Source: Candidatus Sungbacteria bacterium RIFCSPHIGHO2_01_FULL_50_25
Lineage (GTDB): Bacteria > Patescibacteriota > Minisyncoccia > Sungbacterales > HO2-52-23
DNA: 16,478 nucleotides
NCBI GenBank assembly: GCA_001822215.1
Contig: MHQD01000007.1
Span: 1 to 16,478, forward strand
Direction: 5' to 3'
Positions 1 through 6,394 of this stretch are shown in pieces; positions within the stretch are counted from its first letter, which is position 1, and each line of letters starts with the position of its first letter. Position numbers and translations under genes: made by a program. The notes beneath the pieces were generated by a model. It searched no databases. It was not told the DNA's origin and was given only the letters and a program-made list of their open reading frames with translations.

Positions 1-1010
1 ACGCCGGTGAGCGGCAAAAGCCCGGAAATTGCGGCCATATTGATAAACGCCTGAATAAAAATCCCGACCGTAATGCCCGAGGCAAGGAGTTTGCCGAATG
101 TATCGCGGGCGCGGCGCGCAATATGAAGGCCGCGCCACAGGAAAAACGCAAACACGCCCACCAGAAGGAGCGCACCCAAAAACCCCATCTCTTCGAGGTA
201 TACCGCAAAAATGGAATCGCCCATGGGCTCCGGCAGATAGCTGTACTTTTGAATGCTTTGTCCAAATCCCCTGCCGAGTATCCCGCCCGATCCAATCGCG
301 ATGAGGGATTGCGCAATCTGGTACCCGATACCACTAGGATCAAAATCGGGATTGAAAAAAACCCAAATCCTGTTCAAAAGGTAGGGCTTAAGCTGGACGA
401 GAAAAAAACCAATGACAATCCCGAATACCGCAAGGATCCCGACTTGATGCCACCTGCCGCCTCCCAGAAGATACATAAATCCCACGGTCGAAAGGATGAT
501 GAGAAGCGTCCCAATATCGGGCTGCATAACAAGAAATACGCTCACGAGCGCTACCATAAGAGAAAAAGGGATGAGCCCGTATGCGACCGAACCAACGTCT
601 GATCGGCGAGCGTCAAGCCAACTTGCAAGATATACGATAAACGAAAGCTTCAGAATCTCGGACGGCTGGAAAGTGAAAGACCCGAACGCGAGCCACCTGC
701 GGGCGCCGCCATGGGAAAAGCCGAACTGCGGAATAAAGAGAAGCGCGAGCAGCATGAACGAAAGAACCATGAGAAACACCCCGAACTTCCGCCACATGCG
801 ATACGGCATATGCATAGCCGCAAAAAAACAGGCGAGGCCGACAACTCCTCCAGTAAGAAGCTGGCGAAGCGAATAGTAATAAAATGTGCCCGCGTGTTTC
901 TCGGAAAGAACGATTGAAGCGGATGATAAAATGAGGATGCCGCCAACAAACAAAACAATCACGGTCCAAAAAAGTTTTTTATCGGCGCCGCGGATGACCC
1001 AGTCCATCAT
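1..1010 (-). CDS. ftsW: FtsW, septal peptidoglycan polymerase (SEDS family), 3' end cut by window edge
   Basis: FtsW polymerises lipid II into septal peptidoglycan glycan strands in the inner membrane, working with a class B PBP. The reading frame is open for 336 codons from the ATG at 1010 to the window edge and is rich in hydrophobic segments. Family motifs are visible: FQPSE at about residues 114-118, QPDIGT at 163-168, and a YLPEPMGDSIFA stretch in which D265 matches the catalytic aspartate of SEDS polymerases (D297 in E. coli FtsW). The readable part ends in GLLPLTGV, the start of the conserved GLPLPFISYGGSS segment, so roughly the last 30-50 residues are missing. Its ATG overlaps the murD stop as ATGA, implying translational coupling. 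FtsW is preferred over RodA because of the murD neighbour; sequence alone separates the two less securely. Confidence 0.93.
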   Translation of the reverse strand, partial: MMDWVIRGADKKLFWTVIVLFVGGILILSSASIVLSEKHAGTFYYYSLRQLLTGGVVGLACFFAAMHMPYRMWRKFGVFLMVLSFMLLALLFIPQFGFSHGGARRWLAFGSFTFQPSEILKLSFIVYLASWLDARRSDVGSVAYGLIPFSLMVALVSVFLVMQPDIGTLLIILSTVGFMYLLGGGRWHQVGILAVFGIVIGFFLVQLKPYLLNRIWVFFNPDFDPSGIGYQIAQSLIAIGSGGILGRGFGQSIQKYSYLPEPMGDSIFAVYLEEMGFLGALLLVGVFAFFLWRGLHIARRARDTFGKLLASGITVGIFIQAFINMAAISGLLPLTG

Positions 1011-2380
1011 GAAAGGCGATTTACCGCGTGTACAAACGCTTCCCCCCTATCAAATTCATTCAAAAAAAGGCCGAAGCTCGCCGCGCCCGGCGACAGGAGC
1101 ACCGTATCGCCGCGAGATGCGTGTGCCGCCGCGATACGCACCGCCTCTGGCATCGACGACGCGTAAAAAACCGGAAGTCCGGGCGCGGCGAGCCGCCTCA
1201 ATTCGCGGCGCATCCCGCGAGTCGCATCACCGGGCAGGAATATGACTCTTTTTGCGCGCCGCTTCGCAATCTGCATAAAACGGCGAAACTGAAGTTTTTT
1301 GTCAGATCCGCCCGCGATGAGAATCACTTTTCCGCCGCGTCTCGCAGAGATTGCGGAGAATCGTTCAAGCGCGGCAATCGCGGCATCGGGAATCGTTGCG
1401 GTAGTATCATTCACAAAATGAATCCCGCGAAGCACGCAGATTTCTTCCTGGCGGGACGGCATCCCTTTGAATCTTTTCAAAACTGCTCGAATCCTCACAA
1501 GAGGAACCTTGTAGTGGCGCGCGACCGCAACCGCAAGGCCGGCAGATGAAATATAATGGCTTCCGATATTCTGCGACACAACGCGAGCGAACTCATGCGG
1601 AAGCGAAACCCGATTTATGTGCGATTTGGCGCGCTTCACAAGACGCGACAGCGCAGCGTCGCCTGACGGGATAAACACGCAATCACCCGGCTTTTGAAAA
1701 GCAAAAATCAAACTCTTCGCGCGCGCGTATTCCGAAGCGGTCCGATGCCAATTCAAATGATCATTCAAGAGATTGGTAAAAACCGCGATCGACGGGCTTT
1801 TCCTTATCTCGCCCAGATCCATGAGCTGGAAACTCGAAAGCTCTAGAACAACGATATCTTCCGCCTTCACCCGCGGAAGAAATTCCAAGACAGAACGGCG
1901 GATATTCCCGCCGAGCCAGACGCGGCGGAAACGTGAATGTTTCTTTAAAAACTCAGCGATAAGATACGCAGTTGTTGATTTCCCGCGCGTTCCTGTAACG
2001 CCGATGGTTGGCGCGGGGCACGACGAAAAAAAGAGAGTGATATCGGAAAGTATCGGAATGCCCTTTTTGCGGGACGCCCGAAGATACGGGGAATCCGGCC
2101 GCACACCGGGGTTTTTTACGATATAATCAGCGGCGGTAAAATCTTTTTTCCGATGCGTACCGATAACAAAGCGAATGGGATCGCACTTTTTTTTCTTTGC
2201 GTAGGACTCGAGTTCCCGCATGGGCTGCAGAAGATCTTTTGCATTCCTTCGGTCGGTGACCGTCACTCGGGCGCCTTGATCCAAAAGGAATTTTACCGCG
2301 CCAAGTCCCCCGCCATGGAGCCCCAACCCCATGACAAGCACTCGCTTTCCATCAAATGTGTATCCAGTACCCTGTTCCAT
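1007..2380 (-). CDS. murD: MurD-type UDP-N-acetylmuramoyl-L-alanine:glutamate ligase
   Basis: A cytoplasmic ATP-dependent Mur ligase, 457 aa, normal for MurD, which adds glutamate to UDP-MurNAc-L-Ala. The N-terminal Rossmann-like part (VLVMGLGLHGGG, residues 15-25) binds UDP. The ATP loop GVTGTRGKST is at 127-136, ELSSFQL at 180-186, TNLLNDHLNWH at 202-212, and the C-terminal LSPGAASFGLF...FDRGEAF segment at 429-449. Two motifs are divergent. The family HRxE motif reads SRQE (309-312). The DSKAT motif, whose lysine lies at the glutamate site in E. coli (K319), reads DTTAT (325-329). Glutamate stereospecificity is therefore inferred, not shown. The ATG at 2380 has no clear ribosome binding site and lies 53 bases after the amidohydrolase stop. 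The gene ends in a 4-base ATGA overlap with ftsW. Confidence 0.93.
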   Translation of the reverse strand: MEQGTGYTFDGKRVLVMGLGLHGGGLGAVKFLLDQGARVTVTDRRNAKDLLQPMRELESYAKKKKCDPIRFVIGTHRKKDFTAADYIVKNPGVRPDSPYLRASRKKGIPILSDITLFFSSCPAPTIGVTGTRGKSTTAYLIAEFLKKHSRFRRVWLGGNIRRSVLEFLPRVKAEDIVVLELSSFQLMDLGEIRKSPSIAVFTNLLNDHLNWHRTASEYARAKSLIFAFQKPGDCVFIPSGDAALSRLVKRAKSHINRVSLPHEFARVVSQNIGSHYISSAGLAVAVARHYKVPLVRIRAVLKRFKGMPSRQEEICVLRGIHFVNDTTATIPDAAIAALERFSAISARRGGKVILIAGGSDKKLQFRRFMQIAKRRAKRVIFLPGDATRGMRRELRRLAAPGLPVFYASSMPEAVRIAAAHASRGDTVLLSPGAASFGLFLNEFDRGEAFVHAVNRLS

Positions 2381-2433
2381 TTTGTCAGCGCAAAAACAAT
2401 GCCGCCTCGGAGAGACTCTTCCAAATAGATGCC

Positions 2434-4011
2434 CTATCCTTTCCGTAAGACGCGTCCTTGCCGCTCCCCGATGAATTTTCCTTTTTCAACTAGCGTTTTT
2501 CCGTTCACGATCACCCATTCAACGCCCGCGGGGAAACGGAACGGATCGCGATACGTCGCCCGATCCCGAATGAGGTTCGGGTCAAATACAACAATGTCCG
2601 CAAAATTCCCTTTTGCGATGACTCCTCGCTTTGCGATACCGAGCTTTTGCGCCGGACCCGATGTTATTTTCTGGATCGCGCGCTCGATTTCCACTTTTTC
2701 AAGTTCATTCACAAAACGATGAATAAAATGTGGGAATGTGCCGAAAGATCGCGGATGAACCAAATTCCCCGATTTTGCTTCTTCCTGGCCATATCCCGCG
2801 CCGTCCGAGGAGATAAACGAATAATCATTGGTAAGCGCCATCTCGGTATTTTTAAGAGAAATCGTATGGCCGGTTATGGTCACGCGTCCGTCGTTCGCGC
2901 GAATGATTTCCAAGAGCGCCTCTTCATTCGAGATGCCGGAACTTGCGGCAATTTCCACGATTGTTTTTCCGACGATATCAGTTATCTTCGCTGTGGTGAT
3001 CAAGAGCGAATCATAATGAAACGTGAATGTACGAAGGTCGCCGATAATTTTTTTCTTCTCATCCGGATCGTCTATCCGCGCAAAAAGCTCGCGAAACCCC
3101 CCTTCCCGGGCCCACGCAGGAACAAGCGTATAGAGGGAAGAGCCGGTCGAGCGGTACGGCGAAACATCATAATTGATGCGTACGCCTGTCTCGTTTGCGT
3201 TTTTCACCATCTGGAGCGCTTTTTCAAGAAGCGGCCACGATTTTTTCCCTATCGCTTTCAAATGGCTCACCTCGACGGAAACGTTTGCGTCCCGGCCGAT
3301 CTGAATCGCCTCGTTCATCGCAGAAAGCAGATCTTTCCCTTCGGAGCGAAGATGTATCTTCACTACTCCGTTTTTCCTCCCGACCGCTTCCGCAACCTCG
3401 ATAAGTTCCTCCGTTGAAGATGCGTGCTCGTGGCCATACGCAAGGCCGAACGAAAGGCCGAACGCGCCCTCGTCAATTGATTTTTCAATAAGATAGCTGA
3501 TGCGCCCAATCTCCTCCTTGGTGAGCTCGCGGATCTCGTCACCGGTAATTCCGCGCTTCAGGGTTCCGTATCCGATGCACGTGGCGAAATTCGGAGCGAT
3601 TTTATACTCCTCAACCTGCGCAAGAAACTCTTCAACGCTCGCCCAATTGATATTGAGTTGAGAAAGGTCGGACCACTTCTGAATCGCCTGGATTGCGGTG
3701 GGTGACGCGAGCGGCGCCAAAGACGCCCCGCAATTGCCGCCGACGATTGTGGTAACTCCCTGCATCACCATGGATTCCTGGGTGGGATATCGGAAAATCG
3801 TGAGCCGCGTGTCCGAATGATTTGTCATATCGATAAAACCGGGGGCAACGTATTTGCCCACGGCGTCAATCACCACTTTTGCTTCGGGATTTTTTCCGAG
3901 GTTCCCAACCGCTGCAATCGTATCCCCCTCAACCGCAATATCCGCTGATTCGAGTTTTTTTCCGGTGCCGTCGAAAAGCCCGCTTGTGCGAATGACTAGG
4001 TCATATGCCAT
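2434..4011 (-). CDS. N-acyl-D-amino-acid deacylase (D-aminoacylase-like amidohydrolase)
   Basis: A 525-aa amidohydrolase-superfamily enzyme of the D-aminoacylase group, which hydrolyses N-acyl-D-amino acids to the free D-amino acid. The small beta domain is at the N- and C-termini (DLVIRTSGLFDGTG; GNFADIVVFDPNLI at about 468-481), around a TIM barrel. The tight zinc-site residues are all present: C94 in GGNCGAS, H220 in KIHLRSEG, H250 in VEVSHLKA, and D403 in SSDGAG as catalytic base. In the PGFIDxHxH motif the first histidine is replaced: the sequence reads GFIDMTNHSD, with T63 and H65. In the Alcaligenes enzyme that position helps form only the weak second metal site, so activity may be retained. 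It is first in an operon with murD and ftsW, which suggests a role in D-amino acid turnover at the wall. The ATG at 4011 sits where transcription should begin. Substrate is inferred from family only. Confidence 0.88.
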   Translation of the reverse strand: MAYDLVIRTSGLFDGTGKKLESADIAVEGDTIAAVGNLGKNPEAKVVIDAVGKYVAPGFIDMTNHSDTRLTIFRYPTQESMVMQGVTTIVGGNCGASLAPLASPTAIQAIQKWSDLSQLNINWASVEEFLAQVEEYKIAPNFATCIGYGTLKRGITGDEIRELTKEEIGRISYLIEKSIDEGAFGLSFGLAYGHEHASSTEELIEVAEAVGRKNGVVKIHLRSEGKDLLSAMNEAIQIGRDANVSVEVSHLKAIGKKSWPLLEKALQMVKNANETGVRINYDVSPYRSTGSSLYTLVPAWAREGGFRELFARIDDPDEKKKIIGDLRTFTFHYDSLLITTAKITDIVGKTIVEIAASSGISNEEALLEIIRANDGRVTITGHTISLKNTEMALTNDYSFISSDGAGYGQEEAKSGNLVHPRSFGTFPHFIHRFVNELEKVEIERAIQKITSGPAQKLGIAKRGVIAKGNFADIVVFDPNLIRDRATYRDPFRFPAGVEWVIVNGKTLVEKGKFIGERQGRVLRKG

Positions 4012-4017
4012 ACAGAA

Positions 4018-4026
4018 AGTATACCA
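4018..4026 (-). promoter_or_regulatory. Extended -10 promoter for the amidohydrolase-murD-ftsW operon, probably leaderless
   Basis: On the minus strand the sequence reads TGGTATACT: a -10 hexamer TATACT (4018-4023) preceded by TGn, the extended -10 motif. No good -35 is seen, which is usual for this class. Exactly six bases separate the hexamer from the A of the ATG at 4011, the normal hexamer-to-start distance. Transcription is therefore predicted to start on or beside the start codon. No Shine-Dalgarno sequence is present, which fits a leaderless mRNA. Confidence 0.65.
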
Positions 4027-4033
4027 TACCTCA

Positions 4034-4062
4034 AAAGAAAAATCCCTCCACTTCCTGAAGGG
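4034..4062 (-). terminator. Intrinsic terminator after the short ORF at 4066-4248
   Basis: On the minus strand CCCTTC (4057-4062) pairs with GGAGGG (4044-4049), 6 bp with one U-G, around a 7-base loop. It is followed by ATTTTTCTTTT. It begins 3 bases after the TAA at 4066 and ends just upstream of the promoter at 4018-4026, separating the two transcription units. Confidence 0.6.
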
Positions 4063-4065
4063 CTT

Positions 4066-4248
4066 TTAAAACTGCTGCATCTCCCGCAATGCGCGCGAAA
4101 GATGAGAAATGTACTGTATTTCTTCATCTGAAAGAACAACGGTGCCGTGAAAGCGGCGATCACTCTTCTGGTATTCCCAGGCCGGATACTCGCCATATCG
4201 CGAGAGCATCAAAAACGCTTCCTGGCGGATAGCTTCCTGAGCGCCCAT
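4066..4248 (-). CDS. Short hypothetical protein, possibly the 3' remnant of an interrupted gene
   Basis: A 60-aa frame from the ATG at 4248 (an in-frame TTG lies at 4263) to TAA at 4066. The protein (MGAQEAIRQEAFLML... to REMQQF) has the charge and hydrophobic spacing of a real helical protein, but I recognise no family. GAGG lies only 2-3 bases before the ATG, too close for a good ribosome binding site. The frame stays open upstream of the ATG for about 24 more codons (LGGTAAVISLPFEA) back to a TAA at 4321-4323. It is in the same phase as the secreted-protein gene at 4468-4875, with the palindromic cluster 4325-4472 between them. It may therefore be the separated 3' end of a longer gene. The terminator directly after its stop supports this as a genuine gene end. 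Confidence 0.4.
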   Translation of the reverse strand: MGAQEAIRQEAFLMLSRYGEYPAWEYQKSDRRFHGTVVLSDEEIQYISHLSRALREMQQF

Positions 4249-4324
4249 TGCCTCAAACGGCAACGAAATTACCGCGGCTGTTCCGCCGAGATGGAAATCA
4301 ACCCTTCGCCTCTCCGACCTTTAG

Positions 4325-4435
4325 GCCGGAGTATGCTCAGGGTTGATACTGAGCGACGCCTTTAACCTCGCCTCAAAAGGTGAGGTTTGGGCGTCGCCGA
4401 ATGTATCAATGCGGGACCCAAGTGCATGCTCCGGC
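4325..4435. repeat. Nested inverted-repeat element folding into one long hairpin
   Basis: Four concentric inverted repeats share a centre near 4376. The outer arms are 4325-4336 with 4424-4435 (12 bp, one G-U). Next are 4343-4349 with 4403-4409 (7 bp), then 4353-4360 with 4390-4397 (8 bp, perfect). The innermost are 4364-4373 with 4378-4387 (10 bp, one G-U) closing a CAAA loop. About 37 base pairs form over 111 bases. The outer sequence contains CTGAGCATACTCC-type text like REP-style extragenic repeats, though membership of a known family was not checked. It lies directly after the stop of the gene at 4468-4875. Confidence 0.75.
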
Positions 4436-4458
4436 ACCGATACCCGGACCTCGCGCGT

Positions 4459-4472
4459 CATAGCGCGCTATG
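4459..4472. repeat. Perfect 14-base palindrome containing a stop codon
   Basis: CATAGCGCGCTATG equals its own reverse complement. The TAG ending the secreted-protein gene (4468-4470, minus strand) lies within it, so the insertion that brought the palindrome may also have supplied the stop. Confidence 0.7.
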
Positions 4473-4875
4473 CCTGCGGCTTTGAAAAGCGAGTGGGCGG
4501 ATGCGGATTGAACACGCGGGGAAGCACTCCGTACTTTTGATGCTTCGGAATCCGCGCAACATCGGAAAAGCGAAAATCATACAGCGCATGAACCTCGTTA
4601 TACCCCTTTGCAAGACTTGCATAGCTATCAAGCAGGCGCTGGATCGTCACAAGAAGCTCCTTATCCTGACTGATCCAGAGGCCGGAGAGCGTCTGCTCGG
4701 CCTTGAAAAATCCTGCCTGCAGATCCCAAAGCGTGGCCGCGGTTTTTCCAAGTATCTCATATGCCTCGTCTTCAGACGCGCCTATTCCATCAGTGATGCT
4801 TCCCGCAAATGTGAAAGCCGCGAAAAAAAACAAGGCAATAACCATAGTAGAACAGCGTGCGATTATCCGCGCCAT
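4468..4875 (-). CDS. Small secreted hypothetical protein with signal peptide
   Basis: A 135-aa protein from the ATG at 4875. A GAGG 5 bases upstream (GAGGTGGGGATG) favours this start over the in-frame GTG at 4881. Residues 1-25 form a classical signal peptide: MARIIARCSTM, a hydrophobic ALFFFAAFTF core, then AGS as a likely signal peptidase I site. The mature part is mostly helical and charged (about SEDEAYEILGKTAAT to NEVHALYDF), then becomes proline-rich (PRVFNPHPPT). The family is not recognised. Order of segments, length and an LLDS...Y..V.A.Y pattern resemble the secreted protein at 6395-6793, so the two may be paralogues. The stop lies inside a palindrome, and an in-phase frame resumes at 4320 beyond the repeat, so the C-terminus may be truncated. 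It has its own promoter. Confidence 0.65.
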   Translation of the reverse strand: MARIIARCSTMVIALFFFAAFTFAGSITDGIGASEDEAYEILGKTAATLWDLQAGFFKAEQTLSGLWISQDKELLVTIQRLLDSYASLAKGYNEVHALYDFRFSDVARIPKHQKYGVLPRVFNPHPPTRFSKPQA

Positions 4876-4908
4876 CCCCACCTCACAAGTAAAGGTACAA
4901 TGATAAAA

Positions 4909-4936
4909 AATATACAGTATATGCGGGGAAAGTCAA
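4909..4936 (-). promoter_or_regulatory. Sigma-70-type promoter for the secreted protein gene at 4468-4875
   Basis: On the minus strand there is a -35 TTGACT (4931-4936) and a -10 TATATT (4909-4914), separated by 16 bases. The predicted start near 4902 gives a leader of about 27 bases that includes the GAGG ribosome binding site. Confidence 0.6.
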
Positions 4937-4980
4937 AAAAGCAGAATAATCAGCGAGACCCGTGACATTCTCTCGGAAAA

Positions 4981-5009
4981 CAAAAATTCACACCTGTTAC
5001 GATGTGAAT
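4981..5009 (-). terminator. Intrinsic terminator downstream of the RelE-like coiled-coil gene
   Basis: On the minus strand ATTCACA (5003-5009) pairs with TGTGAAT (4986-4992) around a 10-base loop. The T-rich tract TTTTTGTTTT follows. The stem is AT-rich and so only moderately strong. It lies past the palindromic element that follows the gene's stop codon. Confidence 0.5.
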
Positions 5010-5020
5010 CGGTTTACCCA

Positions 5021-5116
5021 GTTAGAACGCCGCCGATTCCCGTCGGCGGTCGTCTCCCGATCGCTCGCGGGAGTGGAACGCTCCCGCGAGCGTATTCGCA
5101 AAGCGCCCGTTCTAAC
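5021..5116. repeat. Cloverleaf-like palindromic element flanked by 7-base direct repeats
   Basis: The outer arms GTTAGAACG (5021-5029) and CGTTCTAAC (5108-5116) are perfect complements. They enclose two hairpins: 5030-5036 with 5043-5049 (7 bp), and 5062-5073 with 5081-5092 (12 bp, perfect, 7-base loop). The result is a three-way junction. CTCCCG at 5054-5059 could instead pair with CGGGAG at 5068-5073, giving an alternative fold. GGTTTAC occurs just outside each end (5011-5017 and 5119-5125), like a target-site duplication, and the second copy contains the stop codon of the adjacent gene. No gene is inside. Confidence 0.75.
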
Positions 5117-5121
5117 GAGGT

Positions 5122-6228
5122 TTACGCTTCTGATTGCCTGACGCGGCTATCGCCCTTTCGATAGACCCAGTGGACGAGAATTTCGCCTTCTTTCTTCGAC
5201 CAGGTAAAACGGAGATCGTCCGCGCCGCGCGACACGAAACATTCCGGCGGGCTGAACGGAAGCCGCATCTCGATCTTTCGCGTATGCAGTGACGCATACC
5301 CAGACCCCTGGCTCCCGAGAACTCCAAGCTGGCGAGCCACTCGTTCCTGCTCATGCGGCTCAAACCCCGCAAGCTCCCGCAAAAACCGATCGCTGTAGCT
5401 GAACCTTCCTTGGTCATTCGGCCACGCATACTCCGTCGGCAGACTCTCGCGAAGCTTCTCGAGGTCTGATACGCTCTTTGTCCCTCCGTTTTTGAGCTGC
5501 TGGGCGATGACGGTAAGATGGGGAATTTCGGGATGCTCACGCGCAATCTCTTCAAGCGTGGTGCTTCGCGCGTGGCGGAGACTTGCCCGCGCCTCGCGGA
5601 GCTGTTCTTCAAGGCGCAGAATCTCGCCTTCGAGAAGCTCGATATAGTCGTCCGCGTCTTGAACCTTGCGTACATACGTTCCACGCTCATCCGAATGCCG
5701 GAAAACCTCCTCCTTAAGGGCGCGATTTTCCTCAAGAACCCCTTCGATCTGCGGGACGAGATTTCCGATAAGCGAAGCAAGTTCCTCACCCGCATGAAAA
5801 TCGGCGAATGCGGTGCGCAAAACAGACGGTTCTTGTTGTGCTCTTCGTGATTCGCTCTCGCTCTTCGGTCCTGAAAGCCCGGCAAGCTCGCGCACGCGTG
5901 CCCACGTAAGAATACCGTCCTTTTCAAGCTGGCCTGCTATGGCCGTCGGCACTTTCTTTCGCGCTTCAGTGCGGTCTTCGTCGCTCGCCCGGAGCCATGC
6001 GTAGGCCGTGCGAAGAATAAGCTTATCATAGCGGAAATCGGATGCGCTTACCGCGATGCCCTCGCCTGCAAGCTCCTCTTGTATTCTCGCAAGGATTTCC
6101 TCGTCCCTATTTTTGTACGATTTGTAGTTATCCTTGAGGTGCTTTGCAACAATCTGCCGCCTGCGAAACGAAACTTGATCGGTCTCTTTGCAGTATGTCT
6201 GCGACAACTCCAAAAAATAAAGAGCCAC
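5122..6228 (-). CDS. Coiled-coil protein with C-terminal RelE/ParE-like domain
   Basis: A 368-aa protein from GTG at 6228. An AAGGAGG six bases upstream fixes this start. The frame extends another 36 codons to a TTG at 6336, but a sigma-70 promoter lies inside that extension. Residues 1-120 form an unrecognised charged domain. Residues about 145-225 are heptad-like and glutamate/arginine-rich (EENRALKEEV, EILRLEEQLREARASL), probably a coiled coil. Residues about 276-361 resemble the RelE/ParE toxin fold: YSDRFLRELAG, then ERVARQLGVL, YASLHTRKIE, ADDLRFTW, and GEILVHWVYRKGD. Free-standing RelE toxins are about 90 aa and paired with an antitoxin. Here the domain is the tail of a large protein and no antitoxin-like gene adjoins. 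It could be a toxin, a regulator, or only share the fold. It is transcribed alone, with its own promoter and terminator. Confidence 0.6.
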   Translation of the reverse strand: MALYFLELSQTYCKETDQVSFRRRQIVAKHLKDNYKSYKNRDEEILARIQEELAGEGIAVSASDFRYDKLILRTAYAWLRASDEDRTEARKKVPTAIAGQLEKDGILTWARVRELAGLSGPKSESESRRAQQEPSVLRTAFADFHAGEELASLIGNLVPQIEGVLEENRALKEEVFRHSDERGTYVRKVQDADDYIELLEGEILRLEEQLREARASLRHARSTTLEEIAREHPEIPHLTVIAQQLKNGGTKSVSDLEKLRESLPTEYAWPNDQGRFSYSDRFLRELAGFEPHEQERVARQLGVLGSQGSGYASLHTRKIEMRLPFSPPECFVSRGADDLRFTWSKKEGEILVHWVYRKGDSRVRQSEA

Positions 6229-6233
6229 TGTAC

Positions 6234-6240
6234 CCTCCTT
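6234..6240 (-). promoter_or_regulatory. Strong ribosome binding site that fixes the GTG start at 6228
   Basis: The minus strand reads AAGGAGG, then five bases, then GTG. This near-perfect Shine-Dalgarno sequence is stronger than those in most of the window and rules out the longer upstream TTG start. Confidence 0.8.
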
Positions 6241-6255
6241 AGATTTACTCGCAAT

Positions 6256-6284
6256 AAGATACCACGCAAACTTATTTTTGTCAA
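6256..6284 (-). promoter_or_regulatory. Consensus sigma-70 promoter for the RelE-like coiled-coil gene
   Basis: On the minus strand there is a perfect -35 TTGACA (6279-6284), a 17-base spacer, and -10 TATCTT (6256-6261) preceded by TGG (extended -10). The predicted start near 6249 gives a leader of about 21 bases. It is the best promoter match in the window. Confidence 0.8.
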
Positions 6285-6353
6285 ATACTTTAATTTTATG
6301 ACGAGATTCACCTGGAGTATGATATCTGCGATGCAATTTCAGATCAGCGTATT

Positions 6354-6383
6354 AAAAATCCGCACACGATTTCTCGTATGCGG
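6354..6383 (-). terminator. Intrinsic terminator after the secreted protein gene at 6395-6793
   Basis: On the minus strand CCGCATACGA (6374-6383) pairs with TCGTGTGCGG (6360-6369), 10 bp with one U-G, closing a GAAA tetraloop. ATTTTTAA follows. It starts 11 bases after the TGA at 6395. Confidence 0.8.
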
Positions 6384-6394
6384 GTTGTTTGAGA

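Noticed and set aside
4321..4470. Stop-codon recoding to join the two short ORFs, as in Gracilibacteria-like lineages
   Set aside because: Known recoding there affects TGA, whereas the interrupting stops are TAG and TAA. murD, scpA and aspS-region genes also end normally with TGA or TAA.
4343..4540. Plus-strand frame over the nested hairpin
   Set aside because: It is antisense to the better supported secreted-protein gene, lacks a ribosome binding site, and mirrors the inverted repeats.
5021..5116. Possible integron attC site, because of GTTAGAAC/GTTCTAAC ends and hairpin structure
   Set aside because: The ends do not match the RYYYAAC...GTTRRRY consensus in either orientation, and no integrase or cassette array is present.
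6229..6336. N-terminal extension of the RelE-like coiled-coil protein to a TTG start
   Set aside because: A consensus promoter and a strong ribosome binding site lie inside the extension and point to the GTG at 6228.
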